Made by a program: the position numbers and the translations under genes | Source of the DNA: DATKOF01 sp035524795 | Lineage (GTDB): Bacteria > Pseudomonadota > Gammaproteobacteria > Burkholderiales > SG8-41 | Reading direction: 5' to 3' | DNA: 50,584 bases | Assembly: GCA_035524795.1 (NCBI GenBank) | Contig: DATKOF010000005.1 | Span: forward strand, 1-50,584 | The notes under the pieces: model-generated | Told to the model about the DNA's origin: nothing | Seen by the model: the letters and a program-made list of their open reading frames with translations, nothing else | Database searches by the model: none | In this document: positions 38,799 to 47,970 of the stretch, one piece after another | How positions within the stretch are numbered: the stretch's first letter is position 1 | Layout of the letters: every line of letters begins with the position of its first letter

Positions 38799-40195
38799 AA
38801 TACGGAACACCGAGGACGACTCTTCGCAGCAAGCTGCTGATCTGGCTGCTGGCGCCGCTGACGGCAGTCGCGCTGATCAGCGCCATCACCGGCTATTACA
38901 TCGCCCTGCGTTTTTCCACGCTTGCCTACGACCGGACATTATTCGAGACAGCGCGCGATATCAGCAATCAGGTCAGTACGGTCGCCAATAAAACGCATGT
39001 TGATCTGCCGAGCGTGACTCTTGACATGATCCGCTCCGACCAATGGGACCGCATTTACTATATGGTCAGCGGCCCCGATTCGGCGTTCATCGCCGGGGAT
39101 CCTGGCCTGCCTCGGCCTCCTGCGGGATCACCGTCCAACAAACCGATTTATTACGACGCACGATATCTCGGCGAACCGGTACGGGTCGCCGCGCTGTACA
39201 GACCGATGCCGAATTCTGCCGGCACGGTGCTGGTTCAAGCTGCGGAAACACTCAATAAACGGCGGATTCTGGCCAATGAAATTCTATTCGCGATGCTGCT
39301 GCCGGAATTGATACTGATCTCGCTTGTCGGCCTGGTGGTGTGGTATGGCGTTGCCCGCGGCCTGCGCCCGCTGACAACGCTGCAGCAGGAAATCGGCAGC
39401 CGTTCCCATCACAACCTCAGTCCGCTGCCGGAAACGGGTGTTCCGGATGAGGTGCGGCCGCTGATTCACGCGATGAATAATCTGCTGACGCAGTTGAACG
39501 AAGCGATATCCGCGCAGCGCAGATTCATTGCGGATGCTGCGCATCAATTGCGCACGCCTCTCGCCGGCCTGAAAACGCAGATGGCTCTTGCCCTGAGGCA
39601 GGATGATCTGAAGGAGGTGCGCGCTACGCTGCATCATCTCGATACTGCGACCGCCAACATCACGCACATGGTCAATCAACTGCTCTCGCTCGCTCGCGCC
39701 GAACCCGGCGCGTATTGTGCGCAGACGATGCATAAAATCGACCTCGCTGCGCTTGCCCGCGATGTAACCGGCGAATGGGTGCCGCAGGCGCTTGCCAAAA
39801 GCATTGACCTTGGTTTCAGCAGTTCCCTGCAGTCCGCGTGGATCGAGGGCGATCCGACGCTGGTCAAGGAAATGCTCGGCAATGTTCTGGACAACGCGAT
39901 CCGTTACACGCCTTCCGGCGGCCAGGTGACAGTCCTCGTCGAACCCGAAGACGAGGGTCTTTCTCTTGAAGTTCATGATAATGGGCAGGGGATTCCGGAA
40001 ACCGAGCGGGAACTGGTTTTCGAGAGATTTCACCGCGTTCTTGGCAATCAGGCCGAAGGATGCGGGCTGGGGCTTGCGATTGTCCGCGAAATCGCAAACG
40101 GGCACGGCGCGCATGTAACGCTGAAACCCGGAACAAACGGTGCGGGAACGTGCGTTACGGTGCTATTCAAGGCCGTCATCGATATCAGAGAATGA
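38795..40195 (+). CDS. Sensor histidine kinase (TctE/QseC-like)
   Basis: 466 residues: helix 1 (LLIWLLAPLTAVALISAITGYYIAL), a periplasmic domain of the 2CSK_N type (about 40-160: YDRTLFETARDISNQVSTV, DRIYYMVSGPDSAFIAGD), helix 2 (ILFAMLLPELILISLVGLVVWYGV), HAMP-like linker, His250 in RFIADAAHQLRTPLAGLKTQMALAL, then N (GNVLDNAIRYTP), G1 (DNGQGIP), F and G2 (GCGLGLAIV) boxes. Partner of the overlapping regulator; likely senses the substrate of the adjacent pump. Confidence 0.93.
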   Translation: MKYGTPRTTLRSKLLIWLLAPLTAVALISAITGYYIALRFSTLAYDRTLFETARDISNQVSTVANKTHVDLPSVTLDMIRSDQWDRIYYMVSGPDSAFIAGDPGLPRPPAGSPSNKPIYYDARYLGEPVRVAALYRPMPNSAGTVLVQAAETLNKRRILANEILFAMLLPELILISLVGLVVWYGVARGLRPLTTLQQEIGSRSHHNLSPLPETGVPDEVRPLIHAMNNLLTQLNEAISAQRRFIADAAHQLRTPLAGLKTQMALALRQDDLKEVRATLHHLDTATANITHMVNQLLSLARAEPGAYCAQTMHKIDLAALARDVTGEWVPQALAKSIDLGFSSSLQSAWIEGDPTLVKEMLGNVLDNAIRYTPSGGQVTVLVEPEDEGLSLEVHDNGQGIPETERELVFERFHRVLGNQAEGCGLGLAIVREIANGHGAHVTLKPGTNGAGTCVTVLFKAVIDIRE

Positions 40196-40281
40196 CAGAC
40201 TGCTTGAAGAGGAGGCAGATCAGCTACCGGGCCACATCACAATGAACCATGAAATCATCATCGTCGATCGAGGAATTCACT

Positions 40282-40338
40282 ATGCCAAATTTTTCCGTCC
40301 TTGGCGAAAATAACGCCAATAGTCCTTCCATTTCATGA
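40282..40338 (+). CDS. Possible 18-residue leader peptide before exosortase H
   Basis: GAGGAATTCACT precedes ATG 40282; the frame codes MPNFSVLGENNANSPSIS and its TGA overlaps the xrtH ATG at 40335. Such a coupled leader could supply the Shine-Dalgarno that xrtH itself lacks. Only position and ribosome-binding site support it. Confidence 0.3.
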   Translation: MPNFSVLGENNANSPSIS

Positions 40339-40931
40339 CGAAACTCATGGAACCGCTGCTGTCCAGAACCGGGGTGCCGTACTGGCCGAACGAGGGCGAA
40401 CATCGTCCGCTGGCGCCGCCGCGGAAAATCCGCTCGCCGATCATCTACGCGCTCGTTTTCTTCGCGGTATTTCTCGGCCTGCAGTGGCTATGGGACACCG
40501 CCCTCGGCTCGCCGTTCGGAAAGTTCTGGATCGACGTCCTGACCGTCAGGTCCGCGGTGGCGTTGATCGACATCCTGACGCCGCATACCGCCGCAGTCGC
40601 CAGCGACAGAACCATCGCCGCTCCCGGCGGTGGGCTCAACGTGCTGCCCGGCTGCGACGGCACCGATCTGCTGTTTCTGCTGACGGCGGCATTCGTCGTG
40701 TGCCCAATCCCATGGATGTCCCGACTGCGCGGAATCGCCGTCAGTCTGGCGCTGGTTTTCGTGCTCAACGAAATCCGCATCCTGGCGCTGTTTTATGCGG
40801 CCAGGGCCGACAAATCGCTGTTCGACCTGCTGCACACCATCGTCGCGCCGGTCGTCCTGATCACGATCGCCACGCTTTTTTTCTATGTCTGGGTCCACCG
40901 CGCTTTCCGCCGCCTGGCCCCGCCCGTTTGA
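40335..40931 (+). CDS. xrtH: Exosortase H (XrtH)
   Basis: 198 residues, a small multi-helix exosortase. The catalytic triad is visible: Cys107 in NVLPGCDGTDLLFLL, Arg148 in FVLNEIRILALFY and His167 in LFDLLHTIVAPVV. The short size, GCDG and the following companion gene match exosortase H, which processes IPTLxxWG-CTERM tails by transpeptidase-like cleavage at the inner membrane. The S8 protease two genes downstream bears such a tail. The ATG overlaps a possible leader peptide. Confidence 0.88.
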   Translation: MTKLMEPLLSRTGVPYWPNEGEHRPLAPPRKIRSPIIYALVFFAVFLGLQWLWDTALGSPFGKFWIDVLTVRSAVALIDILTPHTAAVASDRTIAAPGGGLNVLPGCDGTDLLFLLTAAFVVCPIPWMSRLRGIAVSLALVFVLNEIRILALFYAARADKSLFDLLHTIVAPVVLITIATLFFYVWVHRAFRRLAPPV

Positions 40932-41514
40932 GCTCGCGCTGCGGCTGACGATTGCCTACGCACTGGCGGTGTGGCTCGCGTACCGCTACGGCCGCAATTG
41001 CATCGACGCGCTGCTGCCCGCTCTCGAATACGCGGTCTCCCTGACCAATGACGTGTTCCGCATCGTCGCGATGACGACCGACAGCCACGGACCGGACACG
41101 GTGCTGAGGCTGCGCGTGGAACTGGCGCGGCCGTTGACGATCGGCGCGCAGATCTGGAAACCTCACGCCGGGGGCTGGATGGATTGCGTCACCACCCTCG
41201 GGCTGCTGCAGCAGCCGGCAATCGTCATGCTGGGTCTGACGCTCGCCTGGCCTTTGCCACGGCCGGCGGCAGCGCTGTGGCGGGCGCTGTTCACGGCGCT
41301 TGCGCTGGGCGTAATCGTATTCGTGCACACACCGTTCTTTCTGTGGGCATCGCTGTGGTCCACGTTCGTCGCGGTGTACGACCCGCGCGGTTTCTATCTG
41401 CTGTGCCTGTGGCACGACGTTCTGCTGAATGGCGGGCAACTGGCGATCGGCCTGCTCGCCGGCATCGCGATCATCCGGCTCGCAGACCGCCTGGGCCGCC
41501 GCGAAACGCGCTGA
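40885..41514 (+). CDS. Exosortase H-associated membrane protein
   Basis: 209 residues, starting 47 nt before the end of xrtH. Several membrane helices: ELALRLTIAYALAVWLAYRY, LGLLQQPAIVMLGLTLAW, LFTALALGVIVFVHTPFFLWASLW, LLNGGQLAIGLLAGIAIIRLA. Between them is a periplasmic segment with VFRIVAMTTDSHGPDTVLRLRVELARPLTIGAQIW. Matches the protein regularly found next to xrtH; role unknown, presumably in substrate handling. Confidence 0.8.
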   Translation: MSGSTALSAAWPRPFELALRLTIAYALAVWLAYRYGRNCIDALLPALEYAVSLTNDVFRIVAMTTDSHGPDTVLRLRVELARPLTIGAQIWKPHAGGWMDCVTTLGLLQQPAIVMLGLTLAWPLPRPAAALWRALFTALALGVIVFVHTPFFLWASLWSTFVAVYDPRGFYLLCLWHDVLLNGGQLAIGLLAGIAIIRLADRLGRRETR

Positions 41515-41570
41515 CGAATTTACAATTTTTAGGCCATTCGGACCCCTGTTACGGCGGACGGCGTCACGCT

Positions 41571-41587
41571 GCAGTCATTTTGACTGC
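41571..41587. promoter_or_regulatory. Hairpin in the leader of the S8 protease gene
   Basis: GCAGTCA-TTT-TGACTGC. Just after it, ACTCCA (41592-41597) can pair with TGGAGT (41611-41616), which contains the GGAG Shine-Dalgarno of the protease gene; the two structures could control translation. No T run, so not a terminator. Confidence 0.35.
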
Positions 41588-41622
41588 CCATACTCCATGT
41601 CAACTTTCCGTGGAGTGTCAGC

Positions 41623-43806
41623 GTGACCTTACGCCATCATCGATGGACATGGCTGTTGTCCGCCGGAATATCGGGCGCGGCATTGTGCATGGCGGCCCAG
41701 GCAGCAGGAATCGCCCCGGAAAATGCAGTCGCTCGACTGCAGGCCGGGCAACCGATCGAGCTGATCGTCGAATATGAATCGGCGGAAATCGAGCGGCAGG
41801 CCGTGCAGTTGCGCCAGCGCGCACGCGCACGAACCGACACTCCCGAAATCCTGGAATTCAGAAGAAAGAACTACGCGTCGCTGAAGCAGCAGACAGACGG
41901 CGAACTGGCGCGCCCGGACGTGACGCAGGTGCTCGATTACAGCCACCTGCCGATGGCCGTCAAACGTTTCAGGTCGCTGGCTGCGCTCAATGCCTTTCTC
42001 GCCGATCCCGGCATCCGCGCCATCTATGAAGACATTCAGTTGCGGCCGGTGGACGCCACCAGTCTGGCGCTGATCGAACAGCCGGCGGTGGCGGCAGTCG
42101 GCTACACCGGCGCCGGCACGATGGTCGCCGTGATCGACAACGGCATCAACTATACATTGAGCGATTTCGGTTCCTGCACCGCTCCCGGAACGCCGGCCGG
42201 CTGCCATGTCGCGGTATCGATGCTGGTCGGCACCGCGACCGGCGGCGACGGTACCCACGGCAGCAACGTTGCGGCAATCGCACTCAGCGTCGCGCCCGGC
42301 ACGCAGATCGCGATGCTCGACGCGTTTTCCGGCTCCAGCGCCAGCACCTCGAACGTGATCGCCGGCATCAACTGGGCGATCGCTAACCAAAGCACTTACC
42401 ATATCGCCGCGATCAACATGAGTCTCGGCGCGACCACCCATTACACCTCGACTTGCAGCAGCGGCAATTCCTATTCGACGCCGGTTGCCAATGCGCGCAG
42501 CGCCGGCATCTCCGTGGTCGCCGCTTCCGGCAACAACGCCTACACCAACGGCGTCTATCAGGATGGAATCGTGATGCCGGCGTGCACGCCGGGCGTGGTT
42601 TCGGTGGGCGCCGTTTACGACGCGAACTGGGGCGGCCTGATCTGGGGCACCAGTCCCAACCAGTGCACCGACACCACTTCAGCCGCCGACAAGATCACCT
42701 GCTTTTCCAACAGCGCGAGTTATCTGACGCTGCTGGCGCCGGGCGCGCTGATCACGGCCGGCGGTTCGACCGAAGGCGGCACCTCGCAGGCCACACCGCA
42801 TGTGGCGGGCGCGATCGCGGTGCTGCGCGCAGCTTTCCCTGCCGAAACCCTGGATCAGACCCAAGCCCGGCTCACCGGCAGCGGCGTCGCAATCACCGAT
42901 CCGCGCAACGGACGGGTGCAGCCGCGGCTGGACCTGCTGCCGGCGGCGCGCCCCGCCAACGACGCTTTCATCAATCGCCTTGCGCTGAGCGGCAATTCCG
43001 GCGCGACGACAGGTACCAGTCTGCTCGCGACCAAAGAGGGCGGCGAGCCCAACCACGCGGGGAACGCCGGCGGCCATTCGGTGTGGTGGAAATGGACGCC
43101 GGCCGCAGCCGGCCAGGTAAATCTCGACACTCACGGCAGCGCTTTTGACACTTTGCTCGCCGTCTATACCGGCAGCAGCGTGGCGGCGTTGACGGCGATC
43201 GCATCGAACGACAACGACGGCAGTCCCAATGGAACGAGCAGCGTGCTGTTCGAAGCGCAGGCCGGCGTTGAATATGAAATCGTGGTGGACGGCGCCAACG
43301 GCGCACAGGGCGCAGTTGCGCTCAACTGGTCGCTCAACACCGCGGCACAGGCGAATCTTTCGGTCAGCATTGCCGGACCGGCCGCGGGCACCGACGGTGT
43401 TGCTTACAACTACACAGTGACGGCGGCCAACAGCGGACCTCAGACCGCGACCAACGTGGTCGTCACATTGACTCTTCCCGCGCAGGCCAGCGTGGTTTCC
43501 CTGCCCTCCTCCTGTGCCGCCAACGGCAGCATCATCACCTGCGCGCTCGGCGCACTGGCCGACGGCGGCAGCGTGCCGCTGACGCTGCAAATCACCTGGA
43601 ACAACGCCAATGGAACGGAATCACTGTCCGCCGGCATCAGCTCCGATTTGCCCGATCCTGTTCCTGCCGACAACACCGCCGGCTTCCAGGCGCTGGTGCA
43701 ATCCTCCAATCAGGATATTCCGGCGTTGCCGTTATGGAGCCAATGGCTGCTGGCGGCGGCATTGCTGATGTCGCTGGCGTCGCTGCAAAGAAAATCCGCT
43801 CGATGA
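41623..43806 (+). CDS. Secreted S8 (subtilisin-like) protease with IPTL-CTERM-like sorting tail
   Basis: 727 residues from GTG 41623. Signal peptide (RHHRWTWLLSAGISGAALCMAAQA); inhibitor-like propeptide to about 150; subtilase domain with Asp172 (VIDNGINY), His212 (GDGTHGSNVA) and Ser388 (GGTSQATPHVAGA). Then a beta-sandwich 'pre-peptidase' type domain (PANDAFINRLALSG ... WWKWTPAAAGQVNLDTHGS) and a DUF11 domain (ANLSVSIAGPAAG ... TVTAANSGPQTATNVVVTLTLP). The C-terminus IPALPLWSQWLLAAALLMSL with LASLQRKSAR is a diverged IPTLxxWG motif, helix and basic end, the substrate signal for XrtH. It is probably cleaved and released or attached outside. Confidence 0.9.
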   Translation: MTLRHHRWTWLLSAGISGAALCMAAQAAGIAPENAVARLQAGQPIELIVEYESAEIERQAVQLRQRARARTDTPEILEFRRKNYASLKQQTDGELARPDVTQVLDYSHLPMAVKRFRSLAALNAFLADPGIRAIYEDIQLRPVDATSLALIEQPAVAAVGYTGAGTMVAVIDNGINYTLSDFGSCTAPGTPAGCHVAVSMLVGTATGGDGTHGSNVAAIALSVAPGTQIAMLDAFSGSSASTSNVIAGINWAIANQSTYHIAAINMSLGATTHYTSTCSSGNSYSTPVANARSAGISVVAASGNNAYTNGVYQDGIVMPACTPGVVSVGAVYDANWGGLIWGTSPNQCTDTTSAADKITCFSNSASYLTLLAPGALITAGGSTEGGTSQATPHVAGAIAVLRAAFPAETLDQTQARLTGSGVAITDPRNGRVQPRLDLLPAARPANDAFINRLALSGNSGATTGTSLLATKEGGEPNHAGNAGGHSVWWKWTPAAAGQVNLDTHGSAFDTLLAVYTGSSVAALTAIASNDNDGSPNGTSSVLFEAQAGVEYEIVVDGANGAQGAVALNWSLNTAAQANLSVSIAGPAAGTDGVAYNYTVTAANSGPQTATNVVVTLTLPAQASVVSLPSSCAANGSIITCALGALADGGSVPLTLQITWNNANGTESLSAGISSDLPDPVPADNTAGFQALVQSSNQDIPALPLWSQWLLAAALLMSLASLQRKSAR

Positions 43807-44552
43807 GAATCGGCAGCGGGTGGTGCCTGACGGCGATCGGCGTCGCCCTCGCTCTGATCTCTCCGGCCGGAGCGGCGGACCACGATGCCCTGTGGCGGAT
43901 CGTCAGCACGCAATGTCTGCCGCATTACCAGGCGGCGCAGAATCCGGCGCCCTGCGCGGCGGTAGACACCGCCGATGGTTACGCGGTTCTCAAGGATCGC
44001 AACGGAGCCTATCAGTTTCTGCTGATCCCGACGCGTCCGATCAGCGGCATCGAAGATCCGGCGCTGCTGGCGCCTGGAGCCATCAATTACTGGCAAGCGG
44101 CGTGGCAGGCGCGCCGCTATGTGGAAAATGCGTTGGGACATCCGCTGTCGCGCGACAGGTTGAGCCTTGCAGTCAATTCCAGGTCGGGACGCAGTCAGGA
44201 TCAACTGCACATCCACATCGATTGCATCGGCGAGACCGCCTGGCGCGCGTTGCGCGCCGGCGAAAACCGGATCACCGCGCAATGGTCGTCGTTATCGATT
44301 GCGGGACATCCGTATCAGGTCAGGCGCATCGAGGGTGAAACGCTGGACAACGCCGATCCGTTTGAAATCGTGGCCGGCACACTGCCGGCAGCGAAGCAGG
44401 CGATGGCGGACTATACGATATTCGTCGCGGGAGCCGTGTTCGCCGACGGGAAGCCGGGGTTCTACCTGCTCGTCGATCGCGCGTTCTCGGTTCCCGGCGA
44501 TTACGCGCATGCCGAGGAATTGCAGGACCATAACTGCTCGTTGGCGAATTGA
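43803..44552 (+). CDS. cdh: CDP-diacylglycerol pyrophosphatase
   Basis: 249 residues from ATG 43803, overlapping the protease stop (ATGA). Signal or anchor SGWCLTAIGVALALISPAGAA, then DHDALWRIVSTQCLPHYQ, GYAVLKDRNGAYQFLLIPTRPISGIEDP, and the active-site motif RSQDQLHIHIDC, a HIT-superfamily His triad-like box. The enzyme hydrolyses CDP-diacylglycerol to CMP and phosphatidate in the periplasm. Its place behind an exosortase substrate is notable, because exosortase targets are thought to be modified at the membrane; a link to a lipid donor is speculation. Confidence 0.9.
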   Translation: MRIGSGWCLTAIGVALALISPAGAADHDALWRIVSTQCLPHYQAAQNPAPCAAVDTADGYAVLKDRNGAYQFLLIPTRPISGIEDPALLAPGAINYWQAAWQARRYVENALGHPLSRDRLSLAVNSRSGRSQDQLHIHIDCIGETAWRALRAGENRITAQWSSLSIAGHPYQVRRIEGETLDNADPFEIVAGTLPAAKQAMADYTIFVAGAVFADGKPGFYLLVDRAFSVPGDYAHAEELQDHNCSLAN

Positions 44553-44679
44553 CAGCCATATCACGGGGATTGTTCGCGTCTCGCCTCAGGGCGATCCGTG
44601 AATCCCGGCATTGCGCCGGGACCGTACTCGCTACGCTCGCGAGTCGAACCGGGGGGTCGCCTCCTGCATAAGAACATCA
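44553..44679. other. Noncoding, hairpin-rich gap
   Basis: Contains TCCCGGC-ATTGC-GCCGGGA and CTCGC...GCGAG, no T runs, no gene. Between two converging units. Confidence 0.4.
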
Positions 44680-44710
44680 AAATAAAAAACGCCACCTCAA
44701 AGGTAGCGTT
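44680..44710 (-). terminator. Terminator of the tRNA-Ala/tRNA-Glu transcript
   Basis: Minus strand AACGCTACCT-TTG-AGGTGGCGTT (10 bp, one G-U), then TTTTTATTTT. Strong. Ends the gltX-tRNA unit. Confidence 0.9.
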
Positions 44711-44717
44711 TCTATTT

Positions 44718-44793
44718 TGGCGTCCCCACGGGGATTCGAACCCCGGTTACCGCCGTGAAAGGGCGATGTCCTAGGCCTCTAGACGATGGGGAC
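44718..44793 (-). tRNA. tRNA-Glu (TTC)
   Basis: 76 nt with encoded CCA. GTCCCCATCGTCTAGAGG start, anticodon TTC in CCCTTTCACGG, T-arm GGGTTCGAATCCC, acceptor GTCCCC/GGGGAC. Confidence 0.97.
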
Positions 44794-44825
44794 CTGGATC
44801 GGCACTACAAGGTGAAGCCAGTTGC

Positions 44826-44901
<76 letters not shown>

Positions 44902-44951
44902 ACAAAAGAGCGCGCATTATACCGATGCCCTTCCCGCGCGTAAAGAAAACC

Positions 44952-46343
44952 TCATGCCGGAAAATGCTTTAGCTGCGAGGAGATACGCGTCAAAACCGTC
45001 TCGCGCCCCAGCAATTCGAGCACCGCGTCGACCGCCGGCGTCTGCGTTTCTCCGGTCACCATCACGCGCAGCGGCATCGCCAGTTGCGGCATCTTGAGCT
45101 TGTGGTCGGCAACGGTCTGCTTGATCGCCGCGCCGATCGCCGGACGTGCCCATTCCACCGTCGACAATTTTTCCTGAAGCTCGGCGAGCGCCGGCCGGAT
45201 CGCCGCCGAGTAGTGCTGCTGCCTGAGTTCGTCCGACGGCTCGATCGCGCGGTAGAAATATACCGCCGCGTCGGCGAGCTCCTCGACCGTCGCGACGCGT
45301 TCCTTGAGCAGCGCCACGACATGTCCCAGCGCCGGCCCGGCGCCGACGTTGCAGCCGTCGCGCTGCAGAAACGGCCGCGTCAGCTCGGCCAGCCGCAGAT
45401 CATCGGCCTCTTTCAGATACTGCTGATTGAGCCACGCCAGCTTTTCAGGATCGAAACGCGCCGGCGACGGGCTGATGTGATCGAAGCCGAACCATTCGAC
45501 AAACTGCGCTCGCGCAAATTTTTCGGCGTCGCCGTGCGACCAGCCGAGCCGGGCCAGATAATTCAGCAGTGCTTCCGGCAGAAAACCGTCGTCGCGATAC
45601 TGCGTCACGCTAACCGCGCCGTGGCGCTTCGACAGCCGCTCGCCGTCGCTGCCGAGGATCATCGGCACGTGCGCGAACTTCGGCAGCGCCGCGCCAAGCG
45701 CGCGATAGATGTTGATCTGGCGCGGCGTGTTGTTGACGTGGTCGTCGCCGCGGATCACATGCGTGATTTCCATGTCGATATCGTCGATCACCACGCCGAA
45801 ATTGTAGGTCGGCATGCCGTCGGCGCGCAGAAGCACCAGGTCGTCGAGTTCGGCATTGCTGACCGCAATCCGGCCTTTGACCAGATCGTCCCAGCCGATG
45901 TCGCCGGCGAGCGGATTTTTGAAGCGGATCACCGGCGTGACGCCGGCCGGCGGCGTTTGCCTGGAATCCCGCCAGCGCCCGTCGTAGCGCGGCTTTTCGC
46001 CGCGCGCGCGCTGCGCCTCGCGCATCGCGTCGAGTTCCTCCTTCGAGCAGTAGCAGGGATACGCCTTGCCTTCGTCGATCAGTTTTTGCGCGATCAAACG
46101 GTAACGCTCCAGGCGTTGCGTCTGGAAGAACGGCCCTTCGTCCCAGTCGAGGCTGAGCCAGCGCATGCTGTCGAGGATCGCCTGCACCGATGCGTCGGTC
46201 GAGCGTTCGCGGTCGGTGTCCTCGATGCGCAGCACGAACCTGCCGCCGTGGCGGCGCGCGGAGGCCCACGCGAACAGCGCGGTGCGCGCGCCGCCGATGT
46301 GGAGATAACCGGTGGGGCTGGGAGCAAAACGGGTGCGGATCAT
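44952..46343 (-). CDS. gltX: Glutamyl-tRNA synthetase
   Basis: 463 residues. Class I signatures RFAPSPTGYLHIGGARTALF (HIGH as HIGG) and ILGSDGERLSKRHGAVSV (KMSKS as LSKRH). Also CYCSKEELDAMREAQRA (the Cys-rich insert, with one Cys pair) and LNYLARLGWSHGD. It charges tRNA-Glu, whose gene lies just downstream on the same strand. The start ATG has no strong Shine-Dalgarno in view. Confidence 0.98.
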   Translation of the reverse strand: MIRTRFAPSPTGYLHIGGARTALFAWASARRHGGRFVLRIEDTDRERSTDASVQAILDSMRWLSLDWDEGPFFQTQRLERYRLIAQKLIDEGKAYPCYCSKEELDAMREAQRARGEKPRYDGRWRDSRQTPPAGVTPVIRFKNPLAGDIGWDDLVKGRIAVSNAELDDLVLLRADGMPTYNFGVVIDDIDMEITHVIRGDDHVNNTPRQINIYRALGAALPKFAHVPMILGSDGERLSKRHGAVSVTQYRDDGFLPEALLNYLARLGWSHGDAEKFARAQFVEWFGFDHISPSPARFDPEKLAWLNQQYLKEADDLRLAELTRPFLQRDGCNVGAGPALGHVVALLKERVATVEELADAAVYFYRAIEPSDELRQQHYSAAIRPALAELQEKLSTVEWARPAIGAAIKQTVADHKLKMPQLAMPLRVMVTGETQTPAVDAVLELLGRETVLTRISSQLKHFPA

Positions 46344-46491
46344 GGTCGCGTATTGTACGCGACGCCGCGGCCATTGAATGGTGGTAAAGCGCGCGCCCTC
46401 TTGACGGGCGGCCGGCTCAACGGTAGCGCACTACCTTCACGCTATGACGACAGGCTCCGTTCAGCCATTGGCACTGCTCTCTCGTGTCGAT

Positions 46492-47970
46492 TCACCCCAA
46501 TGCACAAACTGTGCTGATTGTTGCGGCTCGGCGGCGAATCATGAGCCACAGCAATCCCAGCCCCGCCACCAGCATTCCATAAGTCGCGGGCTCGGGAACG
46601 GGCGCCAGGGAAACGCCCTTGAAATTGGAGTCGGCGGGAGCAGTGGCAAGTATCGAAAAGGTTTCTCCGGAGGGCAGCGAGGTTGCCGCCAGGCTGTCGG
46701 TGATCCCGAACAGATACGTCTGGTCGATATCTCCCACCGTGTAATTGGTGGCGAATAATTCGACGCTGCCTCCGACGACTTCGCCGGTCAACCCCAGCAG
46801 ACCGGTCGTGCCGGAAGCCGAGGTGTTGGCAACCAGATTGAGTCCGGAGGACAGCGTGTATTCAAGCGTCCAGGTGCCGGTTCCGTCGGCCTTGCTGTTG
46901 ACCCATTTTTGCAGACCGCCGTCGCCAAGAGTGCTGCTGCCGGAATTGTTCTTCGGAGCTCCGCTGTCGGCCACATAAAGAACCGAAGAGCTGGCGAAAA
47001 AGAAATTCTCGGGACTCAGGTTGATGGTTTGACCGACTACGCTCGCGTTGACGGTATTTTCGTTAGCAGCAGTTACGGTGAGTTTGCCGGCGTTGCTGCT
47101 GGCAAACCCAGACAACTGAGTGGGACCGTTGCCGCTATTCGCCAGGCTTGTCGGCAACGAGCCGGCGCTACCGAGCGTGCCGATGAAATCACGATTGTTT
47201 CCGCTGCCCTCCTTGCTGTCGACGGACACATACAGCTGGCCATTGTGGACTTGTACGTCCCGTGTGTCCTGCGAAGAGGACTTGCTGTTGGTGTCGAGTC
47301 CGGTAATCGCGGTCGCCGTGCTGCTGCCGCGGGTTGCGTAAAAGACCCCTCCGGTGGCGTCGGGGCTGTTGCCCTGCCCGGAAACGTAAAATGAACTTCC
47401 GTCGACGGTATAGACGCTGCGAGGATTGTTGCCGTTGAATACGCCGTAGAGCGCGGTGGAAGTGTCTACCGAACCGTTGGCGCCGATCAATGCGACTACG
47501 CGCGGCACGGCAATGTAAGACTGGCCGGTGAGGCTGCCGGATTGGCCCAAGGCGGTCGGTTTGGTCGGATCATTGACCGTGGTGCCGTAGGCAGTTGGAT
47601 TGGCGTTGAAGGTTGCGGCATTAACACCATAACCCATGATCGTCAAATACTGTCCGTTGCCAGATAGCTGCAGCGTGCCTTCCGAAGATGATCCGTATTC
47701 GCCAGAGATCGCCCAGTTGCTGCCGGAGCTTGTTTGGGGAAGCACCATGGATCCCGCGAATGAAGCGCCGCTGGTCCCGGTGGTGGAGAATTCGAACAGC
47801 GTCAGCGGAGCTGCCTGATTATCAGTATAAGGGCCTGATGCAGCGCCATAAACACCGTTGCCTTCCACGCTCACGACGATGTCGCCGGCGGTAAATGCGG
47901 AAAAGGACTGCGCACTTGCCGGCAGGACTGTCGCGGCCAATAACAAACCCAACAGATTTTGATATTTCAT
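46492..47970 (-). CDS. PEP-CTERM surface/exported protein
   Basis: 492 residues. Signal peptide KYQNLLGLLLAATVLPASAQ. The mature part is Gly/Ser/Thr/Asn-rich with a beta-propeller-like rhythm (ATGGVFYATRGSSTATAITGLD, DVQVHNGQLYVSVDSKEGSG, SSVLYVADSGAPKNN) and almost no Cys. C-terminus: VPEPATYGMLVAGLGLLWLM followed by IRRRAA, the PEP-CTERM signal, with an extra 11-residue tail (TISTVCALG end) after the basic cluster, which usually ends such proteins. Sorted by an EpsH/XrtA-type exosortase not in this window; XrtH nearby has a different signal. Function otherwise unknown. Confidence 0.88.
   Translation of the reverse strand: MKYQNLLGLLLAATVLPASAQSFSAFTAGDIVVSVEGNGVYGAASGPYTDNQAAPLTLFEFSTTGTSGASFAGSMVLPQTSSGSNWAISGEYGSSSEGTLQLSGNGQYLTIMGYGVNAATFNANPTAYGTTVNDPTKPTALGQSGSLTGQSYIAVPRVVALIGANGSVDTSTALYGVFNGNNPRSVYTVDGSSFYVSGQGNSPDATGGVFYATRGSSTATAITGLDTNSKSSSQDTRDVQVHNGQLYVSVDSKEGSGNNRDFIGTLGSAGSLPTSLANSGNGPTQLSGFASSNAGKLTVTAANENTVNASVVGQTINLSPENFFFASSSVLYVADSGAPKNNSGSSTLGDGGLQKWVNSKADGTGTWTLEYTLSSGLNLVANTSASGTTGLLGLTGEVVGGSVELFATNYTVGDIDQTYLFGITDSLAATSLPSGETFSILATAPADSNFKGVSLAPVPEPATYGMLVAGLGLLWLMIRRRAATISTVCALG

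Noticed and set aside
46420..46433. GGTAG-CGCA-CTACC hairpin
   Set aside because: Five-base stem without T run; too weak to call.
45084..46517. 477-codon plus-strand frame
   Set aside because: Antisense to gltX, which is certain.
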